Assembly (NCBI RefSeq): GCF_900176475.1
Contig: NZ_FWXX01000013.1
Location: 1-62,901 of the forward strand
Direction of reading: 5' to 3'
DNA: 62,901 bases
Source: Tropicibacter naphthalenivorans
GTDB lineage: Bacteria; Pseudomonadota; Alphaproteobacteria; Rhodobacterales; Rhodobacteraceae
The translations under genes were made by a program, and so were the position numbers. The notes beneath the pieces were generated by a model, which did not search any database, was not told where the DNA came from, and saw only the letters and a program-made list of their open reading frames with translations. Position 1 is the first letter of the stretch. Each line of letters begins with the position of its first letter. Below are positions 54,930-62,901 of the stretch, in pieces.

Positions 54930-55622
54930 ATGCCAGTCATTGCCTTCGCCAATTCCAAGGGCGGATCGGGCAAGACGACGAGCGCGCTTTTGCTGGCGCA
55001 GGCGCTCGCCGCTCATCGCCCCACCACCCTGATCGACGCCGACCCTCGCCACCCGATCACCACATGGGCCGAAAAGGACGGCAAGCCCGATGCGCTGACC
55101 GTCATCACCAACAGCAGCGAAAAGACCATCCTTGATGAAATCGAAGAGGCCGCCGCGCGCGACCCGTTTGTGATCATCGACCTCGAAGGCACCGCCTCGC
55201 GCCTGATGTCCTACGCCATCTCGCAATCCGATCTGGTGGTCATCCCCATGAAGGAACAGCAGCAAGACGCGCTGGCCGCCCTCGACGTCATTCAGGAAAT
55301 CCACCGCGACATGAAGGCGACCCGGCGCAAGATCCCCTACGCCGTGCTGTTCACCCAAAGCCGCGCGGCGGTGAAATCGCGTACCGCCCGGCACATCGCG
55401 GCGCAGTTCCGCGAGAACGCCCATATCGACACCTTCGTGACCGAGATCCACGAACGCGACGCCTTTGCGGCGATGTTCTCCATGGGCGGGACCGTGGCGG
55501 GCATGTCGCCCAAGCTGGTCAACGGTCTGGACAAGGCGCTTGAGAACATCGAAGGCTTCCGCGCCGAGGTCATCGCCAAGCTGCGCGCGATCCGTGACGC
55601 CGAAGCTGGAAAGGCCGCGTGA
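54930..55622 (+). CDS. parA: ParA-type partition ATPase
   Basis: Segregates the plasmid. It is a small (230 aa) deviant Walker ATPase without an N-terminal DNA-binding domain (type Ib). The P-loop is K10-G-G-S-G-K15-T-T with the signature lysine K10; IDADPRHPITTWAEK follows as A' (D-x-D-x-R-x); VIIDLEGTAS is Walker B. It overlaps the downstream parB-like gene (TGATG) and sits 67 bp after the repeat array. Confidence 0.93.
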   Translation: MPVIAFANSKGGSGKTTSALLLAQALAAHRPTTLIDADPRHPITTWAEKDGKPDALTVITNSSEKTILDEIEEAAARDPFVIIDLEGTASRLMSYAISQSDLVVIPMKEQQQDALAALDVIQEIHRDMKATRRKIPYAVLFTQSRAAVKSRTARHIAAQFRENAHIDTFVTEIHERDAFAAMFSMGGTVAGMSPKLVNGLDKALENIEGFRAEVIAKLRAIRDAEAGKAA

Positions 55623-55987
55623 TGTCCGACCGCCAAGCCCTGAGCATGCCGTCCTTTGACGACGACATGGATGACTTCGCGCCGCGCGCTGCGGCCCCAA
55701 AGCCTGTCCAGCAACCCGCGCCCAAGGCCAAAGCGGCAGGGCAGGGGGCCAGCGCCCCGAAACCTGCCGCACCGACGCCGCGCGCCGCCGACACCCGCCG
55801 CGCCATCGACGCCGTGTCTCAGTTCCCCAGCCGCGAGGCGACCCGCGACGGGCAGCTGAACCTGAAAGGGCCTCAGCATGTGCTGGATCGGTTCAAGGCC
55901 ATGTGCAAGGCCGACCGGCGCGCCTATTACGACATGCTGGAAATCCTGATGGACCAGTTCGAAGGTAAAGGGCAGGGCGCGCGCTAA
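55622..55987 (+). CDS. Small ParB-like centromere-binding protein
   Basis: A 121-aa protein coupled to parA by an overlapping TGATG (a GTG at 55619 is an alternative start). Residues 1-75 are disordered and Ala/Pro-rich; the C-terminal 45 residues (LNLKGPQHVLDRFKAMCK...) form a short strand plus two helices, the layout of ribbon-helix-helix DNA-binding domains in type Ib ParB proteins. It should bind the GGTACC array and repress parAB. The family assignment is by position and size. Confidence 0.75.
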   Translation: MSDRQALSMPSFDDDMDDFAPRAAAPKPVQQPAPKAKAAGQGASAPKPAAPTPRAADTRRAIDAVSQFPSREATRDGQLNLKGPQHVLDRFKAMCKADRRAYYDMLEILMDQFEGKGQGAR

Positions 55988-56154
55988 GCCGCCCTTGATC
56001 CGTCCAGACCCGGGGCAGGGGGCTTTTCGCAGTCAAAAGGGCAGGGGGCACATCTGTTCCCCGCCTGTTTCCCCTTGCGCCCTTGATCCCCGCCCCCCCA
56101 ACGCGATAGATGCACGGCAACCCTTTGGACCCTCCAGCACGGCTAGGCACTCTT
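55988..56154. other. Intergenic region between parB-like gene and gatA-like gene
   Basis: The 167-bp gap is C-rich and shows no clear promoter or hairpin. An in-frame ATG at 56110 would extend the amidase by 15 residues. Confidence 0.4.
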
Positions 56155-57597
56155 ATGCGTTCAGACCAAGACACCTCGACCTTCGGAAACTTCGACGCCT
56201 ATACCGCCGCGGACGGCACCCGCGCGCAGCTGATCGACGACGTTCTGGCGCGCTGCGAGGCCAAGGCCGACCTCAACGCGATCATCACGCCCACCGCCGA
56301 GATCGCCCGCGAACAGGCCGCCGCGTCCGATGCCGCCATCGCCGACGGCAAGGCTCGCCCGCTCGAAGGCATCCCGTTCACCATCAAGGACAACTTCTGC
56401 ACCATGGGCGTGCGCACCACCGCCGGGTCGAAGATCCTTGAGAATTTCGTGCCGCAGTATGAATCCACCGTGACCCAGCGCCTGTGGGATGCGGGCGCGG
56501 TGATGCTGGGCAAGGTGAACATGGACGAATTCGGCATGGGCTCGTCCACGACCTCCAGCTATTTCGGCGCCACCGGCAACCCCACCGCGCTGGATCTGGG
56601 CCTGTCCGACATCGTGCCGGGCGGCTCTTCGGGGGGCTCTGCGGCGGCTGTGGCGGCGGGGCTTGGCCTTGCCTCGCTAGGCACTGACACCGGCGGCTCG
56701 ATCCGCCAGCCCGCCAGCTTTTGCGGTATCTACGGCATGAAACCCAGCTACGGGCTGTGCTCGCGCTGGGGGATCATCTCCTACGCCTCCTCGCTGGATC
56801 AGGCGGGCGTTCTGGCGCGCAGTCCGCGCGACATCGCCACCACGCTGAACGTGATCTCGGGCGAGGATGCCAAGGACAGCACGTCCTACACCGGCGCATA
56901 CCCCGACCTGACCGCCAACCTTGGCCAGGACCTCAAGGGCAAGAAGATCGGCATCCCCAAGGAGTTCTTTCACGACAAGAACACCGCCCACACGCAGATC
57001 GTCTGGGACGCGCTGCAGAAAAAGGCCGCCGAGCTGCAATTCGAGATCGTCGAGGTTTCGCTGCCCAACATCGCCTACGCGCTGCAGGCCTATTACGTGA
57101 TCGCCCTGTCCGAAGCGTCGTCGAACCTGGCGCGCTATGACGGCGTGCGCTACGGCCACCGCGCCGAGAACGTCAAATCCATCGACGATCTGTACGAACA
57201 GACCCGCTCCGAAGGGTTCGGGGCCGAGGTCAAGCGCCGCATCATGCTGGGCACCTACTGCCTGAGCGCCGGTCACTACGACCAGTACTACCAGCGCGCC
57301 TGCAAGATCCGCCGCATGATCACCGAGGATTTCAACACCGCGCTGCAAAGCGTCGACGTGCTGGCCTGGCCGACCACGCCGACCTCGGCTTTCTCGGCCA
57401 AGGCGCATTCCAGCGATCCGGTGGAAATGTACCTTGAAGACGTGTTCACCGTGCCGGTGAACCTCGCCGGTCTGCCCGCCATGAGCGTGCCGCTGGGCCA
57501 GTGCGAGCAGGGTCTGCCGCTGGGCCTGACCATCGCTGCGGGCCACCTGCAAGACGCCGAGGTGATCGGCGTGGCGGACGGGTTCTTTGCCAGCTAA
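56155..57597 (+). CDS. GatA-like amidase (orphan amidotransferase subunit A paralogue)
   Basis: Amidase-signature family closest in pattern to GatA, the glutaminase subunit of Glu-tRNA(Gln) amidotransferase. The K-cisS-S triad is complete: K78 (FTIKDNF), S158 (PGGSSGGS) and S182 (DTGGSIRQPASF). GatA phrases such as LNMDEFGMGSS-like VNMDEFGMGSS, SRWGIISYASSLDQAG, SNLARYDGVRYG and DPVEMYLEDVFTVPVNLAGLP are kept. The N-terminus is shorter than usual and gatB/gatC are absent. Length is 480 aa from this ATG (495 from 56110). It may be a functional second gatA, or an amidase for another substrate. Confidence 0.85.
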   Translation: MRSDQDTSTFGNFDAYTAADGTRAQLIDDVLARCEAKADLNAIITPTAEIAREQAAASDAAIADGKARPLEGIPFTIKDNFCTMGVRTTAGSKILENFVPQYESTVTQRLWDAGAVMLGKVNMDEFGMGSSTTSSYFGATGNPTALDLGLSDIVPGGSSGGSAAAVAAGLGLASLGTDTGGSIRQPASFCGIYGMKPSYGLCSRWGIISYASSLDQAGVLARSPRDIATTLNVISGEDAKDSTSYTGAYPDLTANLGQDLKGKKIGIPKEFFHDKNTAHTQIVWDALQKKAAELQFEIVEVSLPNIAYALQAYYVIALSEASSNLARYDGVRYGHRAENVKSIDDLYEQTRSEGFGAEVKRRIMLGTYCLSAGHYDQYYQRACKIRRMITEDFNTALQSVDVLAWPTTPTSAFSAKAHSSDPVEMYLEDVFTVPVNLAGLPAMSVPLGQCEQGLPLGLTIAAGHLQDAEVIGVADGFFAS

Positions 57598-57619
57598 GCG
57601 CGCGTCATAACGTGATAGG

Positions 57620-57646
57620 AAAGGGGCCCTGTACGGGCCCTTTTTT
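57620..57646 (+). terminator. Rho-independent terminator after the gatA-like gene
   Basis: GGGCCC-TGTAC-GGGCCC (57624-57640), preceded by AAAG and followed by TTTTTT, lies 26 bp after the stop codon. Confidence 0.92.
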
Positions 57647-58279
57647 GTGCCGCGATGTCGCCCGTAATCCGTTTTATGTTAATTTATATTGTTTCAGAGA
57701 ATTATTCTCTGGAATCCAATCGCGACCCCAAACGAATGCGTTCCGATTAAACACTTGGGCTGAGTTTTATTACTGTATTTTTTTGAACAGGGCTTGCCGG
57801 GATTCGGGCGTTTCTCAGGAATGGTCCCGGCGATTTTGGAAAACAGACAGGCAGCATTCCCCCCTATTGGACAGCCTCTTGCCATACGGGCGAGAGGATT
57901 TCGCCTTGGGCCCGGAAAAATCGCTCGGTCTGAGCAAAAGGGCGGCGCAAAACTCACCTTGAGCGTGTGGTTTTTGCGAAATAATTTATATCGTTGTATT
58001 TCAGTTGAGTCGTCGCATAGCTTTCGTACTGAAAATTGCAAAGCCTCTTGAGATTTACAAGCGGTGCCTGATTTTGTGCGATCTGTGAGTTGTGAGCCAG
58101 AAAAGGATTTGTTCGGCGGGCCGCCGGTGCTTGCGGAAAGGCCCGCTAACGACATGATAAGTAAGAAAATTTACAAACCGTCCCATTCCCCCATCGCTCA
58201 GGTGCCGCCTTTTGCCCAGTTCGTAAGACAAGCGCGGTCTCGGATGGCTCTTTGAAAAAACAGACCAAGAGGAATACAG
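57647..58279. promoter_or_regulatory. 633-bp AT-richer intergenic region before the actin-like/SEDS operon
   Basis: The only long gene-free DNA ahead of the five-gene operon, clearly richer in A/T than its surroundings. It contains a 17-bp palindrome CAGAGAATTATTCTCTG (57695-57711; 8-bp arms, one central base) and AT-rich patches (AATTTATATTG near 57681, AATTTATATCG near 57984). Short open frames here lack ribosome sites and codon bias. The promoter of the operon probably lies in the 3' part, but no hexamer pair stands out. AGAGGA precedes the ATG at 58280. Confidence 0.5.
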
Positions 58280-61200
58280 ATGCCAGTCGGCACCCTGATA
58301 TTGAAGTTCGAGGACTCGAAGCCGCCCGCCGGTCTGATCAATTCAGAAGTCACCAAGGTCGAGTTCGAGTTTAATGATGATGGGGCAAACCCGCCGATCA
58401 ACCCCATCAGACAGCCGGTGGATGTGACGAATGTCGTCAAAACGCAGGGGAGCATCGCTGTCACGATTGCTGATCCCGGTGCGGTTCCTGCAAGCTTTAC
58501 CCACGTCTATCTGCGCTTTTTCACAGACGATACGCCCATCATGCCCAGTGGTCCGGGCAGATCGGCTCTGTGGATTTGGCTGCGCGCGGCAGAGTTCAAG
58601 CGGTTAATTCGAGACGAACTGATCCTGTGGATCGGAGAAGGAGAGGGATATCACAAGGCTTACGACGGGTTGGTCCATGATGGCATCGGTCAGAATGTGG
58701 CGCATAGCGCGCCTCTAGAGGCGAGGGTGACGATCAATAACGGTCAGCTGCGCGATGCGCTGATCCCCGAGTTCATCTTTGACATCACCGCGGCAAGCGG
58801 CAGCAAGTTTATGCACGGCGCCAAGTATAGTTTGCATTTGACAGGCGGAAAGCCCCTCCTGAAGCCCATGGGCGGTGCCCTGTGGCAAACCCAACTGGCG
58901 TGCGAACTGCACGCGATGGATCTAAAGCGTTTGCTGCATTCAGGTGGGGACCCAGAGATCGACATCGTCTCGGCGCAAAACGCGGCAGGGGCAGGTTTTG
59001 GCCGCAAGGTGCAGACGCTCCGCTATAAGCTAGATCTCGATCTGAGTGCGTTTACAACTGATCAGCTGACAGGTTTTTGCCTGGATGAGACCTCGACAGA
59101 GATCGCCAAGCCGCGATGGTACGTGATCAAAGGGGATGACCCGGCTTTGCAGGTGGAACTGGTGCCGCAAAAGCTCATGACGTTCGACAAGCTGAAAGAC
59201 GCGTCTGTCGGCGATACCGCAGAGATGAAGCTTTACCAGTTGGGACGGCGCGGCACGCGCGACGATATACAATTTCCCTGGCAGACTGCACCTGGACTTG
59301 GCACGGGGCCAAATGATGCGCGGTGTTATTCTGGCAAATGTGACGTGTTTTTTGGGATGGATTCCAAAGAGGTGTCCTTTTCGCGGATCACGCATTTTGA
59401 CACCCACTACCAGTACCGGATTGCATTGGATCTGGGCGCGGGCAGCCATTTGATGGCCTTTATGCGATGTGATCCCGTCGAACAGCTCGAGATTCTCGAC
59501 ATTTCCTGTGCGCCCAAAGCGAACGGCTACAGCCAAAACTCTGAAACCTCTGCGTGTCTGTACGCGGCCAACAGCAACAATGCCTCGTTTTTCTATGCGG
59601 GGGCCGGTCCCTTTCCGTACAACGCGATCCAGAGGCGGTTTCCCGGTGCGGCACAGTCCTTGTCGAATCTGACCGTCTTATATGGCGCAGACCCGGGCAG
59701 GGCAGAGACGGCCCAAAAAAATTTCGCCTCAGAGACCGTGTTTGATTTCAAGACCCGCTTTTTCCGCGGAGAGGATAAGATCGTCATCAAGGGTGAGGCG
59801 TTTGCCGTGCTGGACGCCTTTCAAGAGATCTGCCGCAAACGGTTTATCGAGGCGATCTTGCTGCTGGAAAGCGGTGCGGGCGCGCCGGATTTGTTTCCCG
59901 AGCCCGCAAACCCAGCCGCGCCGGTCCAGATGATCGTGACACACCCCGGATACGTGCTGCCAGAGACCTACCGGGAGATGAACGAAAAACTGCGCAATTT
60001 GCAGTATATGTTGGCCGCTCAACCGCCGGCGATGGATTACATTCAATCGGTGTGTACGATCCCGGAACCGACCGCTTTGCTGCGCTATCTCTACAAGTCT
60101 GCCAAGGTTGCCCAGAGCGACATGAAGATCGAAGACATGCCGGTGGTGTCCGTTCTGGACTGCGGGTATCGGACGATCGACGTCGCCACCCTGAGTACGG
60201 GGACTCCGGTCCAGTGGCACCTGACACATGCCGCGGATCTGGGGGGCAACGTCCTGGACGTGTCGATTGCTCAGGCGCTGCGTGAGATGTTGCGCCTGTC
60301 GGGCAAGGCAGACCTGTTGGATGCCGTCTTCAACCTGGATGACGAGACACTGGCGCAGGGCTTGGCCGGCGCGTTGCCCGATGGTGTTGCGTGTCGCCAA
60401 CGGGCCGGGATCGAGCAGCTGGAAAAGGCAAAGATCGCCCTGTCCAAGAATATCCGAACGAGTGGAGCCAAACCGCCGTATTCACACATGGAATTTCCTG
60501 TGACTGTGGCGAGGAATGAGACTCAGGATGATGCGGACAATTGGTTCCCCGCCGAACTGATCAATGCCATCCGGACACAGGGCACCGTCGATTTAAAGGC
60601 CGCGCCAGACGGTCTGATGCTGAGCGGCATCTCGTGGGGAGGCATCGTCGAAACCAAAGCTCTCACAGCCTTTACGGCGCAGCTTGAGGCGTTTTTGTCG
60701 GGGCTGCCTCTCATGGAGAACAAGCAGAACTATTGGATCGTCACGGGCCGGGCCGCGCGCTTTCCACCGTTTGCTCAGTGGATCCAAGACGTTGCCGAGA
60801 AAAACGGTGTGATCGTGTACGGCGAGGACGATCTTGCGCCTCTGACCGGGCAAACTATGCCCGACCCCAAGGAAATGGTCGTGCGCGGTGCGCTGTCTTT
60901 GGCGTCCGAGCTGGGCAGCTACAATGTCGAACTGGGGTGCCCTGCCTGCATGTTCCTGATCGACTCCCAGCGCAATAACAGAATTGTTCAGGTGCACGAT
61001 ATTCCCAGTCTGACCGAAACGCCCCAAGAGCTGATCCGAACGCAAGAGACGTTCGACCGCATTCAGGTGTGTCGGTGCAGCTTGACGGTGGCCGAATACA
61101 TCAAAGCCCACCAGGACGATGATCCTCATGCGGCCCGCCGTTTCATGATCGACTATTTGCTGGATAAGCCAAAGGATGTTGGGCGCTACGACCATGGCCA

Positions 61201-61360
61201 AGAGGTCAACATCAAGGCCAAGGCCGTCTCAAAGCACAATGGCCCAACCACTTTGTCAGATACCATAACTCTCTTTTTATCCCCTGCTGCAGATGGCAGT
61301 ATGCGGGAAAGTCATTTTGATTTCGATATCCAGAGGTTCGGAGCCCGACCAAATACATAG
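58280..61360 (+). CDS. Actin/Hsp70-fold ATPase-like protein (SrfB-like), first gene of SEDS/PBP operon
   Basis: A 1026-aa soluble protein. From residue 380 it shows the motifs of the actin/Hsp70/MreB ATPase superfamily in order: phosphate-1 loop D384-L-G-A-G-S-H, phosphate-2 loop D627-C-G-Y-R-T-I-D-V followed by D653-L-G-G-N-V-L-D (as in Hsp70 D-L-G-G-x-x-x-D), and an adenosine-site strand Y818-W-I-V-T-G-R-A-A-R-F-P, then VRGALSLA. The first 375 residues are a beta-rich N-terminal domain, and the end holds a Cys pair (CRC). Size and style recall the 'virulence factor SrfB' family, which I cannot verify here. In the operon it would play the part MreB plays for RodA-PBP2. Confidence 0.8.
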   Translation: MPVGTLILKFEDSKPPAGLINSEVTKVEFEFNDDGANPPINPIRQPVDVTNVVKTQGSIAVTIADPGAVPASFTHVYLRFFTDDTPIMPSGPGRSALWIWLRAAEFKRLIRDELILWIGEGEGYHKAYDGLVHDGIGQNVAHSAPLEARVTINNGQLRDALIPEFIFDITAASGSKFMHGAKYSLHLTGGKPLLKPMGGALWQTQLACELHAMDLKRLLHSGGDPEIDIVSAQNAAGAGFGRKVQTLRYKLDLDLSAFTTDQLTGFCLDETSTEIAKPRWYVIKGDDPALQVELVPQKLMTFDKLKDASVGDTAEMKLYQLGRRGTRDDIQFPWQTAPGLGTGPNDARCYSGKCDVFFGMDSKEVSFSRITHFDTHYQYRIALDLGAGSHLMAFMRCDPVEQLEILDISCAPKANGYSQNSETSACLYAANSNNASFFYAGAGPFPYNAIQRRFPGAAQSLSNLTVLYGADPGRAETAQKNFASETVFDFKTRFFRGEDKIVIKGEAFAVLDAFQEICRKRFIEAILLLESGAGAPDLFPEPANPAAPVQMIVTHPGYVLPETYREMNEKLRNLQYMLAAQPPAMDYIQSVCTIPEPTALLRYLYKSAKVAQSDMKIEDMPVVSVLDCGYRTIDVATLSTGTPVQWHLTHAADLGGNVLDVSIAQALREMLRLSGKADLLDAVFNLDDETLAQGLAGALPDGVACRQRAGIEQLEKAKIALSKNIRTSGAKPPYSHMEFPVTVARNETQDDADNWFPAELINAIRTQGTVDLKAAPDGLMLSGISWGGIVETKALTAFTAQLEAFLSGLPLMENKQNYWIVTGRAARFPPFAQWIQDVAEKNGVIVYGEDDLAPLTGQTMPDPKEMVVRGALSLASELGSYNVELGCPACMFLIDSQRNNRIVQVHDIPSLTETPQELIRTQETFDRIQVCRCSLTVAEYIKAHQDDDPHAARRFMIDYLLDKPKDVGRYDHGQEVNIKAKAVSKHNGPTTLSDTITLFLSPAADGSMRESHFDFDIQRFGARPNT

Positions 61361-61374
61361 GAGCCACCCGGTGC

Positions 61375-62850
61375 ATGACTGAGACGCCCGATTTCCACAT
61401 CGTTCTGGCCGGGGACACCAAAAGAACCGCGTTGCGGGTGCTGATCGCGATGGAGTTCGGCTGCGACACGGTGAAGGAAGAGGATTTCGAAAACGCCAAG
61501 GCCTTTTTCGACGAAGCGCATTTTACCGTGAACTGGGCCGAGGGTCTGTCGGAAAGCCGGGACCGGATGGAATTCCTGTTCGCCTCGGACAATCCGGTGC
61601 GCTCTGGGGATGATGCCTATGATGGCACCGCAAATGTGCCCGGCGCGACGGATTTCGACGAGTCAGCCAGCGAAAACCAGACCTTTGAAACGAACCGGTT
61701 TCGGCCCTTTACCGTCAAGGCCATCGAAAACATCGAACAGGCGCATAAGACGGTGGATGCCGAGCTGTGGATCGCGGAAAGCTTTATCGGAACGCATCTG
61801 CGCGCGCCCCGCGTTGCGCCGTCTTCGGACAGCAGGGGGCGCCGCTTTCTCGCGGCGCTTAACAAGAAGATGTTGGCAGTGCAGCGGGGTGTGTCGCGCC
61901 TGCTGTTTGAAAATGTGCCCGCGGATCAACAAGACCGCACGGTCCGTATCCGGTTTCACCTGATGGATTACAATTCCCGCGACACCAAAGAAGGCACCGT
62001 GGCAAAACGGCTGGAAAAGATTGCCAAAGCGTCTATGGCATCTGCCCCGCAGGACGGGGCGACCAACGACAAGGACGGGGCGACCAACGACAAGGACGGG
62101 GCAACCAACGACAAGGACGGGGCAACCAACGCCGAGGCGCTGGACATGGGCTTTGTCGTGATCTGGCCGGAAAATCCAGAACAGCCCTTGCCGGATGGCA
62201 AAAAGCCCCTGTTCGAGCAGGTCGAAGACTTGATCCAGGAATTTCGCAAGGCAGATCTGCCCCTCAAAAAACCTGTGCCTTTCGTTCTGGCAACCGGGGA
62301 AATGGCGGCGGCGGCCTCTTTGATCGGCAATGTCGGCAGCGATCGCAATACCATTGATCTGCTTTTCAGCGAAATCGAAGGCGAGCCGCGGATTCACCCC
62401 TATACCTTCTCGGATCCGATCGCCTTTGCCTACGGGGATGTCTATATCAATGAGCATATCAGCATGTTCATCGACAATGGCGGATTGAACACCTTGATCA
62501 CGGCGGCCCGCCGTCAGGAGCTTGATTTCCGCTTGGTGCCTTTCGATATCAACGGTGTGGACAAAGACAGCGGGACCATCGCCTCGATCTATCTGCCGCA
62601 AGATCCCTATATGGGCGATAACGACGTTTCTCCTTTGCGCTCGGCCTTGTTCAGCGAAATCGCCCACGCGCTGCACCGCGAAAAAACGCCCGACCTCGAT
62701 TTCTGGAACAACGTGGGCCAGGCTTGGTATCCCATACGAACTTCGACCATCCTGGCGGCGGTTCTGGCGCCCCATGTGCCGAACCAGACTGACCAGGACG
62801 TGCAGCGTAAATTCTGGGCCGGCCCCTCGCCACAGAAAGAAACCGCATAG
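61375..62850 (+). CDS. Unknown 491-aa protein with DGATNDK repeats
   Basis: Not recognised. It begins FHIVLAGDTKRTALRVLIAMEFG, a strand-loop-helix that could start an alpha/beta domain. It carries a linker of three exact DGATNDK heptads plus a partial fourth at about residues 227-251, and a C-terminal alpha/beta-looking half (FVLATGEMAAAASLIGNVG, FAYGDVYINEHISMF). There is no signal peptide or membrane segment. The ATG follows GGAG 11 bp upstream, 14 bp after the ATPase gene; across the circular join the next gene starts 18 bp after its stop. Confidence 0.85.
   Translation: MTETPDFHIVLAGDTKRTALRVLIAMEFGCDTVKEEDFENAKAFFDEAHFTVNWAEGLSESRDRMEFLFASDNPVRSGDDAYDGTANVPGATDFDESASENQTFETNRFRPFTVKAIENIEQAHKTVDAELWIAESFIGTHLRAPRVAPSSDSRGRRFLAALNKKMLAVQRGVSRLLFENVPADQQDRTVRIRFHLMDYNSRDTKEGTVAKRLEKIAKASMASAPQDGATNDKDGATNDKDGATNDKDGATNAEALDMGFVVIWPENPEQPLPDGKKPLFEQVEDLIQEFRKADLPLKKPVPFVLATGEMAAAASLIGNVGSDRNTIDLLFSEIEGEPRIHPYTFSDPIAFAYGDVYINEHISMFIDNGGLNTLITAARRQELDFRLVPFDINGVDKDSGTIASIYLPQDPYMGDNDVSPLRSALFSEIAHALHREKTPDLDFWNNVGQAWYPIRTSTILAAVLAPHVPNQTDQDVQRKFWAGPSPQKETA
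62053..62130 (+). repeat. 21-bp in-frame tandem repeat
   Basis: Three full 21-bp units (62053-62073, 62074-62094, 62095-62115) and a partial fourth (62116-62130) encode DGATNDK repeats. Units differ only at one silent position (GCG/GCA), so the array is recent or kept uniform and could change length by slippage without breaking the frame. Confidence 0.95.
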
Positions 62851-62901
62851 CCGCCAAAGGGAGAAGACATGCCGAAGATAACGGATATGAGCAAGCTGCT
62901 T
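62807..62901. repeat. Right copy of 95-bp terminal duplication
   Basis: Identical to 1-95. The ATG at 62869 and the codons after it are the same start as the gene at 63, not a second gene. Confidence 0.95.

Noticed and set aside
57694-58155. Short open frames on both strands in the region before the actin-like gene
   Set aside because: No ribosome sites, no codon bias, no recognisable protein; the DNA is AT-rich and regulatory in character.
62869-62901. Truncated gene at the right edge
   Set aside because: It is the duplicated start of the gene at 63-1934, part of the terminal overlap, not a broken gene.

Overview
This window is a complete circular replicon. The first 95 bases (1-95) are repeated exactly at the end (62807-62901), so the molecule closes at 62,806 bp and one operon runs straight across the join. 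It has a RepA-type initiator of the RPA family (44923-45954) preceded by two families of iterons, and a small ParA with a short ParB-like partner (54930-55987) preceded by a phased GGTACC repeat array that is probably its centromere. No rRNA, tRNA, relaxase, conjugation gene, transposase or toxin-antitoxin pair is visible. The high G+C content, the protein sequences and the gene set point to an alphaproteobacterium of the family Rhodobacteraceae (roseobacter group). The plan (RepA replicon of about 60-65 kb, rhamnose genes, polysaccharide export genes) closely resembles the RepA-I 'biofilm plasmids' described in roseobacters; that placement is from memory of the literature, not from a search.

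Layout. (A) 18.9-44.4 kb is a surface polysaccharide locus. It holds a Wzc-type tyrosine kinase/co-polymerase, rmlB-rmlD-rmlA, a complete legionaminic-acid-type nonulosonate pathway of the GDP-linked kind (legB, legC, legG, legI, legH, ptmE, legF), a KpsC/KpsS-like glycosyltransferase, a Wzx-like flippase, two hexapeptide acyltransferases and a Wzy-like polymerase. These are followed by a phage-tailspike-like beta-helix protein, then a minus-strand block (aldo/keto-reductase-like protein, Gfo/Idh/MocA oxidoreductase, NDP-sugar epimerase, two CgeB-like glycosyltransferases) and a detached rmlC. (B) 44.4-46.0 kb is the replication origin and repA. (C) 46.9-54.5 kb supplies more sugar precursors: a UDP-glucuronate-4-epimerase-like enzyme, a phosphohexomutase, kdsA-kdsB-kdsD for Kdo, and manC for GDP-mannose. 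(D) 54.6-57.6 kb is the partition locus plus an orphan gatA-like amidase. (E) 58.3 kb through the join to 18.2 kb is a large locus of mostly unrecognised genes.

Region E is the most unusual part. Five same-strand genes read an actin/Hsp70-fold ATPase (1026 aa), two unknown soluble proteins (491 and 623 aa), a class B penicillin-binding protein with all three active-site motifs, and a giant polytopic SEDS (RodA/FtsW) protein with about 19 membrane segments and a 330-residue extracytoplasmic N-terminal domain. Next to them lie a beta-helix-like membrane protein, a coiled-coil membrane protein and two further unknown proteins. An actin-like ATPase with a SEDS polymerase and its transpeptidase is the core logic of the Rod/elongasome machine (MreB-RodA-PBP2). 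I therefore infer a plasmid-borne, elongasome-like envelope-building machine that I do not recognise as a described system.

How it fits together: A and C make and export a rhamnose-, nonulosonate- and probably Kdo/mannose/uronate-containing polysaccharide, while an initiating sugar-phosphate transferase and the outer-membrane exporter are not seen here and would have to come from elsewhere in the genome. E may remodel the cell wall or shape, perhaps in the same sessile, surface-attached lifestyle; that link is inference.
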